A DNA stretch of 64,000 bases from Apostichopus japonicus (lineage: Eukaryota > Echinodermata > Holothuroidea > Aspidochirotida > Stichopodidae). The notes beneath the pieces were generated by a model, which was given only the letters and a program-made list of their open reading frames with translations, ran no database searches and was not told the DNA's origin. Position 1 is the stretch's first letter. Each line of letters opens with the position of its first letter. The stretch covers positions 22,881,713 through 22,945,712 of the forward strand of contig NC_092574.1 of the NCBI RefSeq assembly GCF_037975245.1, written 5' to 3'. The translations under genes and the position numbers were made by a program. Of the stretch, positions 44,201 to 50,022 are shown piece by piece.

Positions 44201-46237
44201 ATATATTTCCATCAATTTGTTGAGGCAAAAAAAGTTTAATTTTTGGTGATGAGAAGGCCCAGCTTTCCATTGCATAAATATGAGTCAGTCTTCTTTAGAA
44301 AGGATACTTTCATTTTTAACTGTATACAGTATCTTCATGACAAGCATTCACAAACAGTGATGATGCTGACTCAGTAATACAACTTACTGCTATTTTGGGC
44401 TAGGATAAGTATGGTAAGGTTAGCATACGCTAGGCCCATTGGAAAAATAATGAATGATAGGCCTAGTTACATAGCCTAGGCATATCAAATCATGTATGTT
44501 ACAAATACAATAGCATACTAGACACTGCGAAGTTCGAACACCTAAGCCTTAAAATACCCCAAAACTCCTAGCCTATATCTTCATTTTATTGACAAATATA
44601 TACGTACATACTTGCACATAGGTCATTTTGGAGAGGAAATAACTGTAGCTTCGTAGTTTTTAGTGATATTGGCTTTTGCTTGTAGGTTATCATGGTGAAA
44701 TCGTGTATTTCTTAGGGGAGTCCGAACTTCGCAGTATTCTGTACTTCGCAATACTGATAGGCTATACATGTAACCTAGGACAACTACTGTACCCTATACA
44801 GTTTTAGCCTAGCTTAGCAAATCATTACCTTTTTGTGTGATCCTGAAGCAAATGTCCTGCGAAATATACGTTGCTCACAGAAGTCAAATCATGGACATGT
44901 TTGTAGAGTTCTTTCTCCATTTGCCAGCTTACATAGGAACGTAGAAGATAGATCTTCGTGGCATCTCTTCGTCGCTGTTGTTCCTTTGCACTGCTGTTTT
45001 TGTCTGGTCCATGCAACAAAGGCCTTCCTCCACTTAAACCTAGCCTACGCTCGTTCCAGGATAAGGTCGTTTTATTTCGCCCGATTCTCCTTGCCCTGAT
45101 CCCTTTTCCATGATTGTCACAATACTCTAATCGAATGTATTTGGACGAAAATCGTACAGTATTCTTTACTCAAAAGGCACACAAACAACAAACTATCGAG
45201 GACGAAAGTCCTATGCGGTAAACAGTACAGTAAACTGAAATGCTGTGTTATAACATTATGTGTGCATGGGTACGGGCTTGTTGCGCATACGCTTGCCTGT
45301 GCTATTCACTGATCTAAATTTGCCACCGAGGTCACGTGATTAATAGGGGTCCCATTAAACCTCGCTGAAACCTCGATAATGCCAGCGCCCTCAAAAAAAA
45401 GTCTACGAGCGATATCGCCTTTAAAGATGCACTCACATGTCATACCAAGTATGACATTCATCCACCATATATATATACATTTTGAGTTACCCCGTTTATA
45501 AACCAAGGCATCACCCACACATGTACAGTACATACACAGAATACATGGCTGCAACTGTTGCTTGAATTAGTTACAGACTAGTTTTCATAAGGGATTGTGA
45601 TGAATAAATTGTTCCTGTTGAGAGTAAAATGTTTAGACAAGTCATAGTCCAAATATCAAAGTACATGACATCTATATGTCAAAGTACGACCATGTGCATG
45701 CTTATAATGCTCCCAGTTGGTTTTGTTTTTAGATGTCCACATTTCTCAAGTTGCTCTAGGTGTTCTTTGATAAAGTGTGGAAACCAACAAAAATTGCTAT
45801 AAATTGTCATTTAATGAGATGATTTAGGTTTATAGTGGAATGTGCACAAATCAGAATGGACTTTCAACAGTGGCACTGTTGATGGCAAACATGACAGTTT
45901 TAACAATGAGCACTATAGTGAGACCAAATCAGGAATGTTGATATAGGACTTCGGGTATAAAGTCTGTAGAGACAGAAGTTATAAAATACTGTTTGCTACG
46001 ATACCTACACTACAGGGTAACTTACAAATAGATGCTCAAGTGACAAATAGGCTTTTTACAGTTTTCAAGAAGTATATACCATTGTTTATAACTTGTAAGA
46101 AGATTAATTTCTTATAAAACATTTCAAAGTTTTCCATAACACAGATTCAAGAAATGAGTTAAATCAAGTAGCTGCTACTTACTTCGTTCAGATTTGCCCA
46201 TCTCAGGGCGAGTTTGGGTGGAGCCAGCACAACCCAT
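5..46237 (-). CDS. PPEF: PPEF/RdgC-type serine/threonine phosphatase, spliced gene, N-terminal 383 codons
   Basis: Eleven coding exons join on the minus strand as 46237-46183, 31072-30945, 19153-19054, 17040-16774, 15182-15136, 14418-14252, 10275-10233, 6262-6113, 3222-3133 and 106-5, where the last ends in a donor at the window edge (ten listed here plus the phase-split codons they share). All have AG/GT borders and matching phases. The product has an MGC N-terminus, an IQ motif (about residues 26-36), and PPP-family metal and catalytic motifs: GDLHG (184-188), GDYVDRG (213-219), GNHED (245-249), HGG (300-302) and WSDPR (355-359). In known PPEF/RdgC proteins this core is followed by EF-hands that bind calcium. 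RdgC dephosphorylates rhodopsin in fly photoreceptors. The C-terminal part lies outside the window. The family call is firm; assignment to PPEF1 or PPEF2 is not attempted because invertebrates usually have one gene. Confidence 0.95.
107..3132 (-). other. PPEF intron 9, mostly unique AT-rich DNA
   Basis: Apart from the tRNA-like palindrome near 0.65 kb, I see no exon, element boundary or tandem repeat. The short open frames here show no recognisable protein. Confidence 0.5.
615..679 (+). repeat. tRNA-like nested palindrome
   Basis: Outer arms 615-631 and 663-679 pair at 16 of 17 positions. An inner perfect hairpin CTCTGGGT/ACCCAGAG (639-659) sits between them. The right arm reads like a Pol III B box (GGTTCAAATCC) and TTAGCTCTGGG resembles an A box. 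This is probably a tRNA-derived SINE fragment; it is not a normal cloverleaf. Confidence 0.45.
3133..3222 (-). CDS. PPEF: PPEF exon 9 (loop between HGG and WSDP), functional copy
   Basis: A 90-nt exon, phase 0 to 0: [20 protein letters not shown], then [10 protein letters not shown]. The LKPPL and EWRQ elements flank a variable, charged loop in PPEF. The acceptor is TTTTATTTCAG and the donor CAG|GTTTGT. The first 72 nt together with the acceptor are repeated twice more upstream in a tandem triplication. Only this copy continues into the last 18 nt (DLVEWRQ side) and the ordinary donor. Confidence 0.93.
3269..3340 (-). pseudogene. Extra partial copy of PPEF exon 9 (copy 2)
   Basis: An identical copy of the exon's first 24 codons behind an identical acceptor (TTTTATTTCAG). 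At the repeat junction the codon GAT is followed directly by GTTTGTTATT, which begins with the same GTTTGT hexamer as the true donor. If spliced there it would be a 72-nt, in-frame exon. It may be silent. Confidence 0.6.
3387..3458 (-). pseudogene. Extra partial copy of PPEF exon 9 (copy 3)
   Basis: The third identical copy of the 72-nt exon part and its acceptor, with the same junction GAT|GTTTGT. It is the first of the three met by the transcript. Coding potential depends on whether the weak junction donor is used. Confidence 0.6.
4506..4945. repeat. Diverged direct duplication, about 223-bp unit
   Basis: Two copies start at 4506 and 4729 with TGTGGCCC. They share the blocks GTCCTCCCAAGGAAAAATG and TAACTAGTTTTAAGTTT, and differ by scattered substitutions and by poly-G length. 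A more diverged relative appears at about 21.81-21.99 kb. This is probably a transposon end family. Confidence 0.7.
5816..6074. mobile_element. hAT-like short non-autonomous DNA element
   Basis: The ends are imperfect inverted repeats (CATGCGCGTAGG and GGTTATGCGCCTG). They are flanked by an 8-bp near-perfect target duplication, GTCTGGTA and GTTTGGTA. At 259 bp it has no transposase. It ends 38 bp from the donor-side border of PPEF exon 8. Confidence 0.7.
6113..6262 (-). CDS. PPEF: PPEF exon 8 (SWLPLA and HGG)
   Basis: A 150-nt exon of 50 codons: [20 protein letters not shown], then [20 protein letters not shown], then [17 protein letters not shown] and THGGIS are PPP hallmarks; the HGG His coordinates metal. 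The acceptor is TTTTGTCACAG and the donor AAG|GTAAAA. It is phase 0 at both ends. A 259-bp hAT-like insertion ends 38 bp downstream of the donor side. Confidence 0.96.
6263..10232 (-). other. PPEF intron 7, no further features seen
   Basis: AT-rich sequence with no exon that fits the PPEF frame and no clear element ends. Confidence 0.5.
10233..10275 (-). CDS. PPEF: PPEF exon 7 (43-nt micro-exon)
   Basis: One base completing Arg, then [14 protein letters not shown]. The preceding NL(R) and this YGF reproduce the NLRYGF element that follows GNHED in PPEF. The acceptor is TTACTACTAG and the donor GTG|GTAAGG. It goes from phase 2 to phase 0. I found it by searching on the minus strand for the expected YGF at the correct phase. 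Confidence 0.85.
14081..14135 (-). repeat. Single copy of the 58.7-kb satellite unit
   Basis: Its reverse complement contains AGCTGCAGCAGCTG, CTCCCCTGCA and GGCTGAATCAATAT in the same order and spacing as one unit of the array at 58.68-59.40 kb. Confidence 0.6.
14252..14418 (-). CDS. PPEF: PPEF exon 6 (GDYVDRG and GNHED)
   Basis: A 167-nt exon starting [20 protein letters not shown] and running through [13 protein letters not shown] plus two bases. It carries the second and third PPP signatures: metal-binding Asp and Asn, and the His/Asp pair of GNHED that acts in catalysis. NGLPxPENPY upstream of GDxVDRG is diagnostic of PPEF within the PPP family. The acceptor is TCTTTCAG and the donor AAG|GTATGG. 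Confidence 0.97.
15136..15182 (-). CDS. PPEF: PPEF exon 5 (GDLHG micro-exon)
   Basis: A 47-nt exon encoding [21 protein letters not shown] is the first PPP signature; its Asp and His bind the active-site metals. The acceptor is CTCAAAAG and the donor AAG|GTTAGT. It goes from phase 1 to phase 0. Confidence 0.93.
16774..17040 (-). CDS. PPEF: PPEF exon 4 (entry into catalytic domain)
   Basis: A 267-nt exon of 88 complete codons: an acidic linker, then [20 protein letters not shown], a helical segment, MPNISR, and QITVC at the first strand before GDLHG. The acceptor follows a long pyrimidine tract (GTGTTCACAG) and the donor is G|GTAAGA. It goes from phase 1 to phase 1. A hAT-like insertion begins about 60 bp upstream of the acceptor. 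Confidence 0.95.
17102..17420. mobile_element. Short DNA transposon, GGGGCGTAGCCAG ends
   Basis: The left end AGGGGCGTAGCCAG and right end CTGGCTACGCCCA are inverted repeats. The flanks GAGCTTGC and TGGCTTGC are an imperfect 8-bp duplication, as in hAT elements. At 319 bp it carries no intact gene. Confidence 0.65.
17962..18103. repeat. Two-copy tandem repeat, 71-bp period
   Basis: The copies start TTCAAAGT at 17962 and 18033 and share TTCTTTACCC and AAAATTGTAT, with small differences. Confidence 0.75.
19054..19153 (-). CDS. PPEF: PPEF exon 3 (post-IQ linker)
   Basis: A 100-nt exon encoding [20 protein letters not shown] and onward to DESKQT, plus one base. LYNFF directly after the DQLK of the IQ exon is the family pattern. 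The acceptor is GTTCACAG and the donor ACAG|GTACTG. It goes from phase 0 to phase 1. The intron upstream of it is about 11.8 kb and full of repeats. Confidence 0.93.
20962..21044. repeat. Two-copy tandem repeat, 41-bp period
   Basis: AAGAATATTCAT...TTAATCTGTTATTC is repeated at 20962 and 21003 with a 2-3 base difference. Confidence 0.75.
21810..21995. repeat. Diverged relative of the 4.5-kb duplicated unit
   Basis: It shares GGTGTCTGGGGGTCCTCC, an A-rich run, a TCTATAT block and a closing poly-C/G-flanked segment in the same order as 4506-4945. Similarity is judged by eye. Confidence 0.4.
23440..23840. mobile_element. TGACCTTTGACC-family repeat, fragment 1
   Basis: This contains TGACCTTTGACCT at 23559-23571 and two related sub-blocks. 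Each combines a 'tgacc' run, TACAAACAATACG or CAAAACTATGG, and a GTTTACAAG motif, and the fragment ends in CACACATACATACG. The same layout recurs at 35.3-35.65 kb. Confidence 0.55.
24751..26897. mobile_element. 2.15-kb inverted-repeat element rich in TGACCT motifs
   Basis: The ends GGTTCCTTGCTG (24751) and CAGCAAGGAACC (to 26897) are a perfect 12-bp inverted repeat. Inside are two diverged copies of a block beginning CAATTGCAACACACATCAG (about 24.87 and 25.18 kb). Further diverged units start with 'actttgacc...acacaaaggtcac' (about 25.32, 25.72, 26.01 and 26.27 kb), followed by a CA tract. No transposase is visible. A target duplication is not evident. Confidence 0.65.
26814..26854. repeat. 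(CA)n microsatellite
   Basis: A CA run with one TACA interruption, at the right end of the 24.75-kb element. Confidence 0.9.
28324..28710 (+). other. Unassigned 128-codon open frame
   Basis: An ATG-started frame in a patch with more even base composition than its surroundings. It begins [20 protein letters not shown]. The opposite strand is also open for 75 codons. No domain is recognised and no splice or promoter context supports it. It may be a remnant of a mobile element. It lies antisense within PPEF intron 2. Confidence 0.2.
29184..29264. repeat. (TA)n microsatellite
   Basis: An essentially pure run of about 37 TA units. Confidence 0.95.
29865..30320. repeat. Degenerate GGNCC-A-run-ATTT array with 18-bp coda
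   Basis: Short motifs of the form 'gg(t/a)cc + A run + ATTT' recur every 15-25 bp in both orientations. The stretch ends with three copies of GTCGGAACATAGAGAC-like 18-mers (30272-30318). The 110-codon open frame over it is an artefact of the low complexity. Confidence 0.7.
30945..31072 (-). CDS. PPEF: PPEF exon 2 (IQ motif)
   Basis: This exon encodes 42 codons after a split Ser: [19 protein letters not shown] and onward to [10 protein letters not shown]. The IQRWYRR...R pattern is an IQ motif, the calmodulin-binding site found at the N-terminus of PPEF/RdgC. The following stretch [17 protein letters not shown] is strongly typical of the family. The acceptor is TTTCCATAG and the donor AAG|GTGAGA. 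It starts in phase 1 and ends in phase 0. Confidence 0.95.
33920..34024 (+). mobile_element. SINE-like 3' tail
   Basis: It contains 'gcgcctagagcagcg', 'tgtggcgctttataaat' and a terminal ATT repeat. This matches the conserved 3' tail type of tRNA-derived SINEs, as also seen at 55.03-55.09 kb. Confidence 0.5.
35330..35660. mobile_element. TGACC-family repeat, fragment 2
   Basis: Repeats of 'tgacctc', 'ggttctt...', 'ggatccaca' and 'catgtttacaaag' occur in the same order as at 23.44-23.84 kb. Confidence 0.5.
36108..36353 (+). other. Unassigned 81-codon open frame
   Basis: The frame ends with a helix-prone stretch ([19 protein letters not shown]). It follows a GC-richer patch (35.7-36.1 kb) that also holds the inverted repeat GAACAGT/ACTGTTC (36038-36061). 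No homology recognised and no clear splice sites. Weak. Confidence 0.15.
38382..38644 (-). CDS. Nested gene terminal exon C
   Basis: The acceptor is GTAATCTTTACAG. The open frame is 87 codons including the stop, beginning [20 protein letters not shown]. It holds three His and one Cys near [10 protein letters not shown]. An ATTAAA on the minus strand near 38053-38048 could serve as a poly(A) signal about 330 nt past the stop. Confidence 0.5.
38382..43762 (-). CDS. Candidate nested gene: unknown 156-residue protein, three exons
   Basis: Exons 43798-43655, 40334-40235 and 38644-38382 have clean acceptors (TTCTAAG, TTGAACAG, CTTTACAG) and donors (AAG|GTAAAT, AAG|GTAAAT). Their phases agree (0, then 1) and an open frame runs to a TGA at 38384-38382. 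The first in-frame ATG in the first exon (43762) gives 156 residues. The product starts [14 protein letters not shown], has a Ser/Thr/Glu-rich middle (exon 2) and a Pro/Met-rich part, and ends with a His/Cys-containing segment ([20 protein letters not shown]). I do not recognise the family. It lies wholly in PPEF intron 1 on the same strand. Reasons for doubt: no homology call, and ab initio exon joining in repeat-rich DNA. Confidence 0.5.
38834..39094 (+). pseudogene. Broken Penelope-like GIY-YIG endonuclease, old copy (left part)
   Basis: Translation gives [13 protein letters not shown] then a stop, [14 protein letters not shown], and ends [14 protein letters not shown]-stop. It is collinear with the better copy at 60.84-61.51 kb ([14 protein letters not shown]). 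It has a stop codon and substitutions, and is interrupted just after its end by the 39.1-kb DNA element. Confidence 0.85.
39095..39791. mobile_element. hAT-like element inserted in the old Penelope copy
   Basis: The termini CATAGGCGTAGG and CCTATGCCTATG are inverted repeats (11 of 12). A perfect 8-bp duplication CTAACTTA flanks it (39087-39094 and 39792-39799). It is 697 bp with no transposase. Internally it carries about five 83-86-bp tandem units. Confidence 0.85.
39143..39565. repeat. Tandem array, 83-86-bp period
   Basis: GGTGAAAATTC recurs at 39143, 39228, 39311, 39395 and 39481, each followed by GAGAATTTTTC and GGCACCTACT. It lies inside the hAT-like element. Confidence 0.9.
39799..40130 (+). 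mobile_element. Old Penelope-like element, 3' region (right part)
   Basis: A pyrimidine-rich stretch, then CTGTTACTAGTCAGTTTGCC and TCTAAAGAAGATCCTCATAA. This parallels the 3' region of the 60.5-kb copy (CTCTGAAGAAGATCCTGC). The GAAAC part of the hammerhead-like core is lost here. Confidence 0.7.
40235..40334 (-). CDS. Nested gene exon B
   Basis: A 100-nt exon between TTCATTGAACAG and GTAAATTTAT. It encodes [20 protein letters not shown], then [13 protein letters not shown] plus one base. The composition (Ser, Thr, Glu, Gln) suggests a disordered linker. Phase 0 to phase 1. Confidence 0.5.
41210..41680. repeat. Tandem array, about 104-bp period
   Basis: TCCAGATAAA recurs at 41314, 41417, 41521 and 41624. 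Each unit also has TATATGGCCCATATAAA and ATCTGGGCCAGATAAAA palindromes. Confidence 0.9.
42620..43310. repeat. Tandem array, 65-bp period, about ten copies
   Basis: The unit contains TATCTGGCTTTATATGGCCAG and GATAAAACTT. The spacing is 65 bp (for example GGCTTT at 43021 and 43086). One unit has a 9-bp loss near 42.90 kb. Confidence 0.92.
43655..43798 (-). CDS. Nested gene exon A
   Basis: A 144-nt exon open in phase 0 for 48 codons, including [20 protein letters not shown] and ending PNCYARTK. The ATG at 43762 is the first available start. If the exon at 44.8 kb is joined in front, the same frame extends 21 codons to a TGA without an ATG, which would make this the initiating exon. Confidence 0.45.
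44829..45110 (-). other. Candidate 5' exon of the nested gene
   Basis: A stretch with balanced base composition that ends on the minus strand in donor AAAAAG|GTAATG (44829/44828). One frame is open for over 100 codons (including [20 protein letters not shown]) but would need phase 2, which does not match the phase-0 exon A. So it is either untranslated or belongs to another transcript. Confidence 0.3.
46183..46237 (-). CDS. PPEF: PPEF coding exon 1 (start codon, acylation signal)
   Basis: The ATG is at 46237-46235 and the exon encodes [18 protein letters not shown] plus one base. It ends at donor GTAAGT (46182-46177). Gly2 and Cys3 form a MGCxxS pattern typical of N-myristoylation plus palmitoylation, which would tether the enzyme to membranes. 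PPEF proteins commonly start with such a signal. The phase-1 end joins the GT that opens the IQ exon at 31072 to give Ser19. The start choice rests on this motif and on the phase match across a 15-kb intron. Confidence 0.85.
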
Positions 46238-46350
46238 CTTTAGAGAGAGATCATAAGCTGATCATTAGAAGATTTATGAAATAGTGATATCAATCCATCA
46301 TGACTGTAATGAATGATACTCTCCAAAGTTTTCCTCCTCAGCAGTTAGGC
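46238..46350 (-). other. PPEF: PPEF 5' UTR segment with upstream ORFs
   Basis: On the minus strand, sequence upstream of the ATG reaches a plausible acceptor (CTCTTTACAG, 46351 upward). The segment holds two very short upstream ORFs: ATGATGGATTGA and another ATG that stops after four codons. These could lower translation of the main frame. The acceptor is an inference, since transcription could instead start nearby. Confidence 0.45.
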
Positions 46351-49300
46351 CTGTAAAGAGTATGAACATTATATGATTAATAACATTTCTTAATAAGTTA
46401 GTTCCGAGAGAAGACATAAGACTTTAAATTTGCATATAATTGTGTTTTGATCCTATGTTCCACAGATTATTGTTTAAGAGTTTAAGACCCCCTCCACCAT
46501 TTCCCCAACCTCCCATCCACTATTCTCTCAACCTCTCCCTTCACCATTCTCTCAGCTCGTCCCCCCCCCCCCTCCCCAATGTCTCTAGACTCCCAAATAT
46601 CATACCATACAAAATGTTAGATAAAAGTCAAAACAAGAAACATGAGGTTAGAAAATTCAAAATACCACTTGTTCTGTAATTTTACGTAAACAGCACTGAA
46701 TATTCTATATCATACTGTAGTTTGGAACACAACGTACGTAGTCTGAAAGCTATCAGGGAAAATTCTTCCAGAAATGAAATCAAATTGTTAATGTAATTTG
46801 AGAAGCTATTGCAGTTTTATGTTTTCCCTTTTACCATGTATGCAACAACCTTGCAGACTTGCAATCTGCTGTAATGCTAAATTATAAAATAATTATGCTA
46901 AATTGCGCCATTAAAACATATGTGCTCTTAAATATTATGACACTAAAATCTTAAATTGCAGCACAAGTCCATGGGCAGTACTTGTTGTACAAGAACTTTA
47001 TATTGAATAAACAGGCATAACTATGTGTGTTAATCATATGTGCTGCAATGCAATGCACTGTCTGTATTTTGACTGAATTAAAACACCCAATTATCCACTT
47101 CCTTGCTATAAAATGTCTAGAAATGTTATTAGAAGGATGTATGCCTAGAAAGTATGTTCCTGTGTTCATGGCAATGCACTTTCTATAGGATAGATAAAAC
47201 GATGAATTACAATACTAACAAATTCCATCAAAGTATTCACCCTTTACATAATTACTATTACTGCTGACAGGAATCACTTGAACTGGAAGGCATATATGCA
47301 TCTTCAAGTCATCGTTATTTTCAGAGATGGTACTTCATAATGACAATAAAAAAGTTCAAGAGGGAAAATGTAGAAGACTACCCAATCTGAGATTCCTCCA
47401 AAAGGACCAGTAAATGAATTGAACCAGTCAATTGCAAAGTCTCATCATAAGATAAGGCCTACAGTATATGTTATAAGACACCTCGCATAGTTTCTATAAC
47501 CATAGAGGAAGCTTCTGAGCCCTCTCACCCAGAGTCGCATATCTCTAGATATGGCTCTACTCTCAACATAGGTGTTGGGTAGCAAAACTGAGGGTTGAAT
47601 GCTGGATTTGTGAGGGAGGAGATGGGGTCTGACTGTGTGCTCAAGGAGGATATAAGGGGAGTTAGCATACTCTGAGGTCAAGTGGAAGAGAAATGATGTT
47701 CTAACATTATTCCATTTTGCTTGGAATAATTAGCATTGTATCCATAGACATTTTACAAATGTTAACCAATATCATATTTTAATTTCTAGTTGTCTATTTC
47801 CGGCAAGATAACCACTAATTGTAACTCACTGAAATCATACACCTTAAATGTAACAATACTTAGAAATTGCTGATGTCCTTGTGTGCAGTATCGTGCATCT
47901 ACCAAAGCATCTACCAGGCTAAAGAAAAGGATAACAGTGAACAATAACACTGTAGGCAAACCCATAAATAATGTAAGTAGAAATGTAACTAAGGAAATTG
48001 TGAAATATAATAAAGACAATCCCTTCTATCCTTCAATACCTTCACATTGAAAAGGGAGCAACTAGAGAAGCAACAGAATTCAAAATATCTGAGTAATACC
48101 AAGTTACTGTTTTTCTTTCAAGCCACTGAAGCTACCTGCTTTTGCAGGTGGTCCTTCAAAGCAATGCCATCAAATCCTGTTAAATCCTCTCTGCCTTCAA
48201 TTAAGAATGACTCAAAAGCTTACAAAAACTGTAACTGTCTGACCTTCTAGCCAGAAACAGGATCAATTTCATGATCCATTTCTTCAATTATTCAATTTAT
48301 TTAGAATAAGGTGAAGCTTTTAGCTTTTTCAAAGGTCAGCAAACTATATAGGAGAACAAACGTGACTTAATTTTGTGGTATTTCAATGTATAAAACCTTC
48401 ATGTGGTTGCAACATAGAAACAAGTTTGTAATTCAAACAAGCTTCTATCTAATACTATACCTTTTATTGTAATATTAATAATCCTTGTATATTTTAGATA
48501 GCTGTTCTGTTTGAATTTCATCAATGCCCCTGCAAACAAAATTTTAAACCTGTTTTCATAACTTTAAGAAGTTATACAGCATTTATATTGTTAAAATAAA
48601 TATGTTATACCATATATAGGTTGAATTCATTTCGTCTGAAAGATGGATAATTTGTAAGGAACATCTCAGTTGCAGGAAAAGAAATGTACCGACAGTGTTT
48701 GCCATAATGGGATGCTAGAGATGTTATATGATTTGATATATGTTTAACGTAAAATGATTGCCTTGGGTTGTCATTTCTGACAATTTTATTGAAAAGTTCA
48801 AATAATACGTATTTATGATCTCTAATTATGTATCAATATAGGCATACAGTGTGTCGTATCTTATAAGTTTATTCCCGTTTTGAATATAGCTATGTTTTCT
48901 GCCTCCCCTGGTTGTGTTGTGATCCTAGCATCAAGTTGCTAAATTATGTTAATAAGGAGTACATGAAAATCATATGCACAAGTATATTCATTGCATTCTC
49001 CTTCTAACGTTGTGTTCATTTGCAAAACTACTTTCTATATCAAACACGAGTAGGAATATGATTACAAACTGGTCACACTTTTTTAGGTTTCACCCTATTA
49101 AAGCAGCACTGGATGATATAACTTACTGATGTATAGCTGGCAGCTTTAATTTTCTACCATATTCTGTCCCTGCCCCCCACCCCCACTTCTGCCTGTCTCA
49201 CTTGCCAATAAGGTATCTACAGTAACCACAACAAATCAAAATGCTTCTACTAAAAGGGTTTTACTAACATCTTTTTAGAAGCAACATTTGGCTTTGGTGC

Positions 49301-49829
49301 AAAAGAACATTAAGGCAAAACAGGAAAACAATGTTTTATCCAAACAATCCATAGCCTGCATGGAGGGCATGTACATACCATACAATGCAAAGATATAATA
49401 TTCCAAACATTTGTGGATCACAAAATTTTCTCTCCAATACTGATGAAAGACGCTGATGTGAAGTACTATTTAATTTCCACCCAGATACACATATCCATTC
49501 CACAGATCTGTGGATGAATCAATATTTTGTTATTATATTCATTCCACTCACAGATCATTGCAACAGCACAAAAGTTTTCAAGACAATAAAACACACTCCA
49601 CTCCATATGCATGAAGCAATTATTTTTTACTTATTCATTCTACTTGCCAACATTGCACTGGTGAAGAAGAATAATACTGAAAGAAGTTAATAACTAATAT
49701 TAGGATCAATACCAAGATGAAAACTTCATTCATTGGTATTATTTATTACGTGAATCATTACTTGTCAATTCAAAGTGTAACTTAAAGAATTGTCTTCAAG
49801 AAGCATCTAATTGAACAGAGGCAGCCCTC

Positions 49830-50022
49830 TGTGCTGCCTCTGTTACTGTCCTGGTTCTGCTTTTTAGTTTTAGTTTTATTTTCGTAGCTGTTCACTTATA
49901 GTTTGTTTATTGTATGATTGTGTTTGTATTCACTACTGTTTTATGTTTACTGTCGACGGGAAATAATTTCCGTTTTCTGTTTTCTGAAATGGACAATAAA
50001 GTTTCTATCTTGTTAACCAATT
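49830..50022 (+). mobile_element. Retroposon 3' tail (LINE-like)
   Basis: It has a T-rich segment, then GACGGGAAATAATTTCCGTT (a short palindrome), and GGACAATAAAGTTTCTATC near the end. This has the character of a non-LTR element 3' terminus with an AATAAA signal. A perfect hairpin CAGAGGCAG/CTGCCTCTG lies just before it (49819-49845). Confidence 0.4.
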
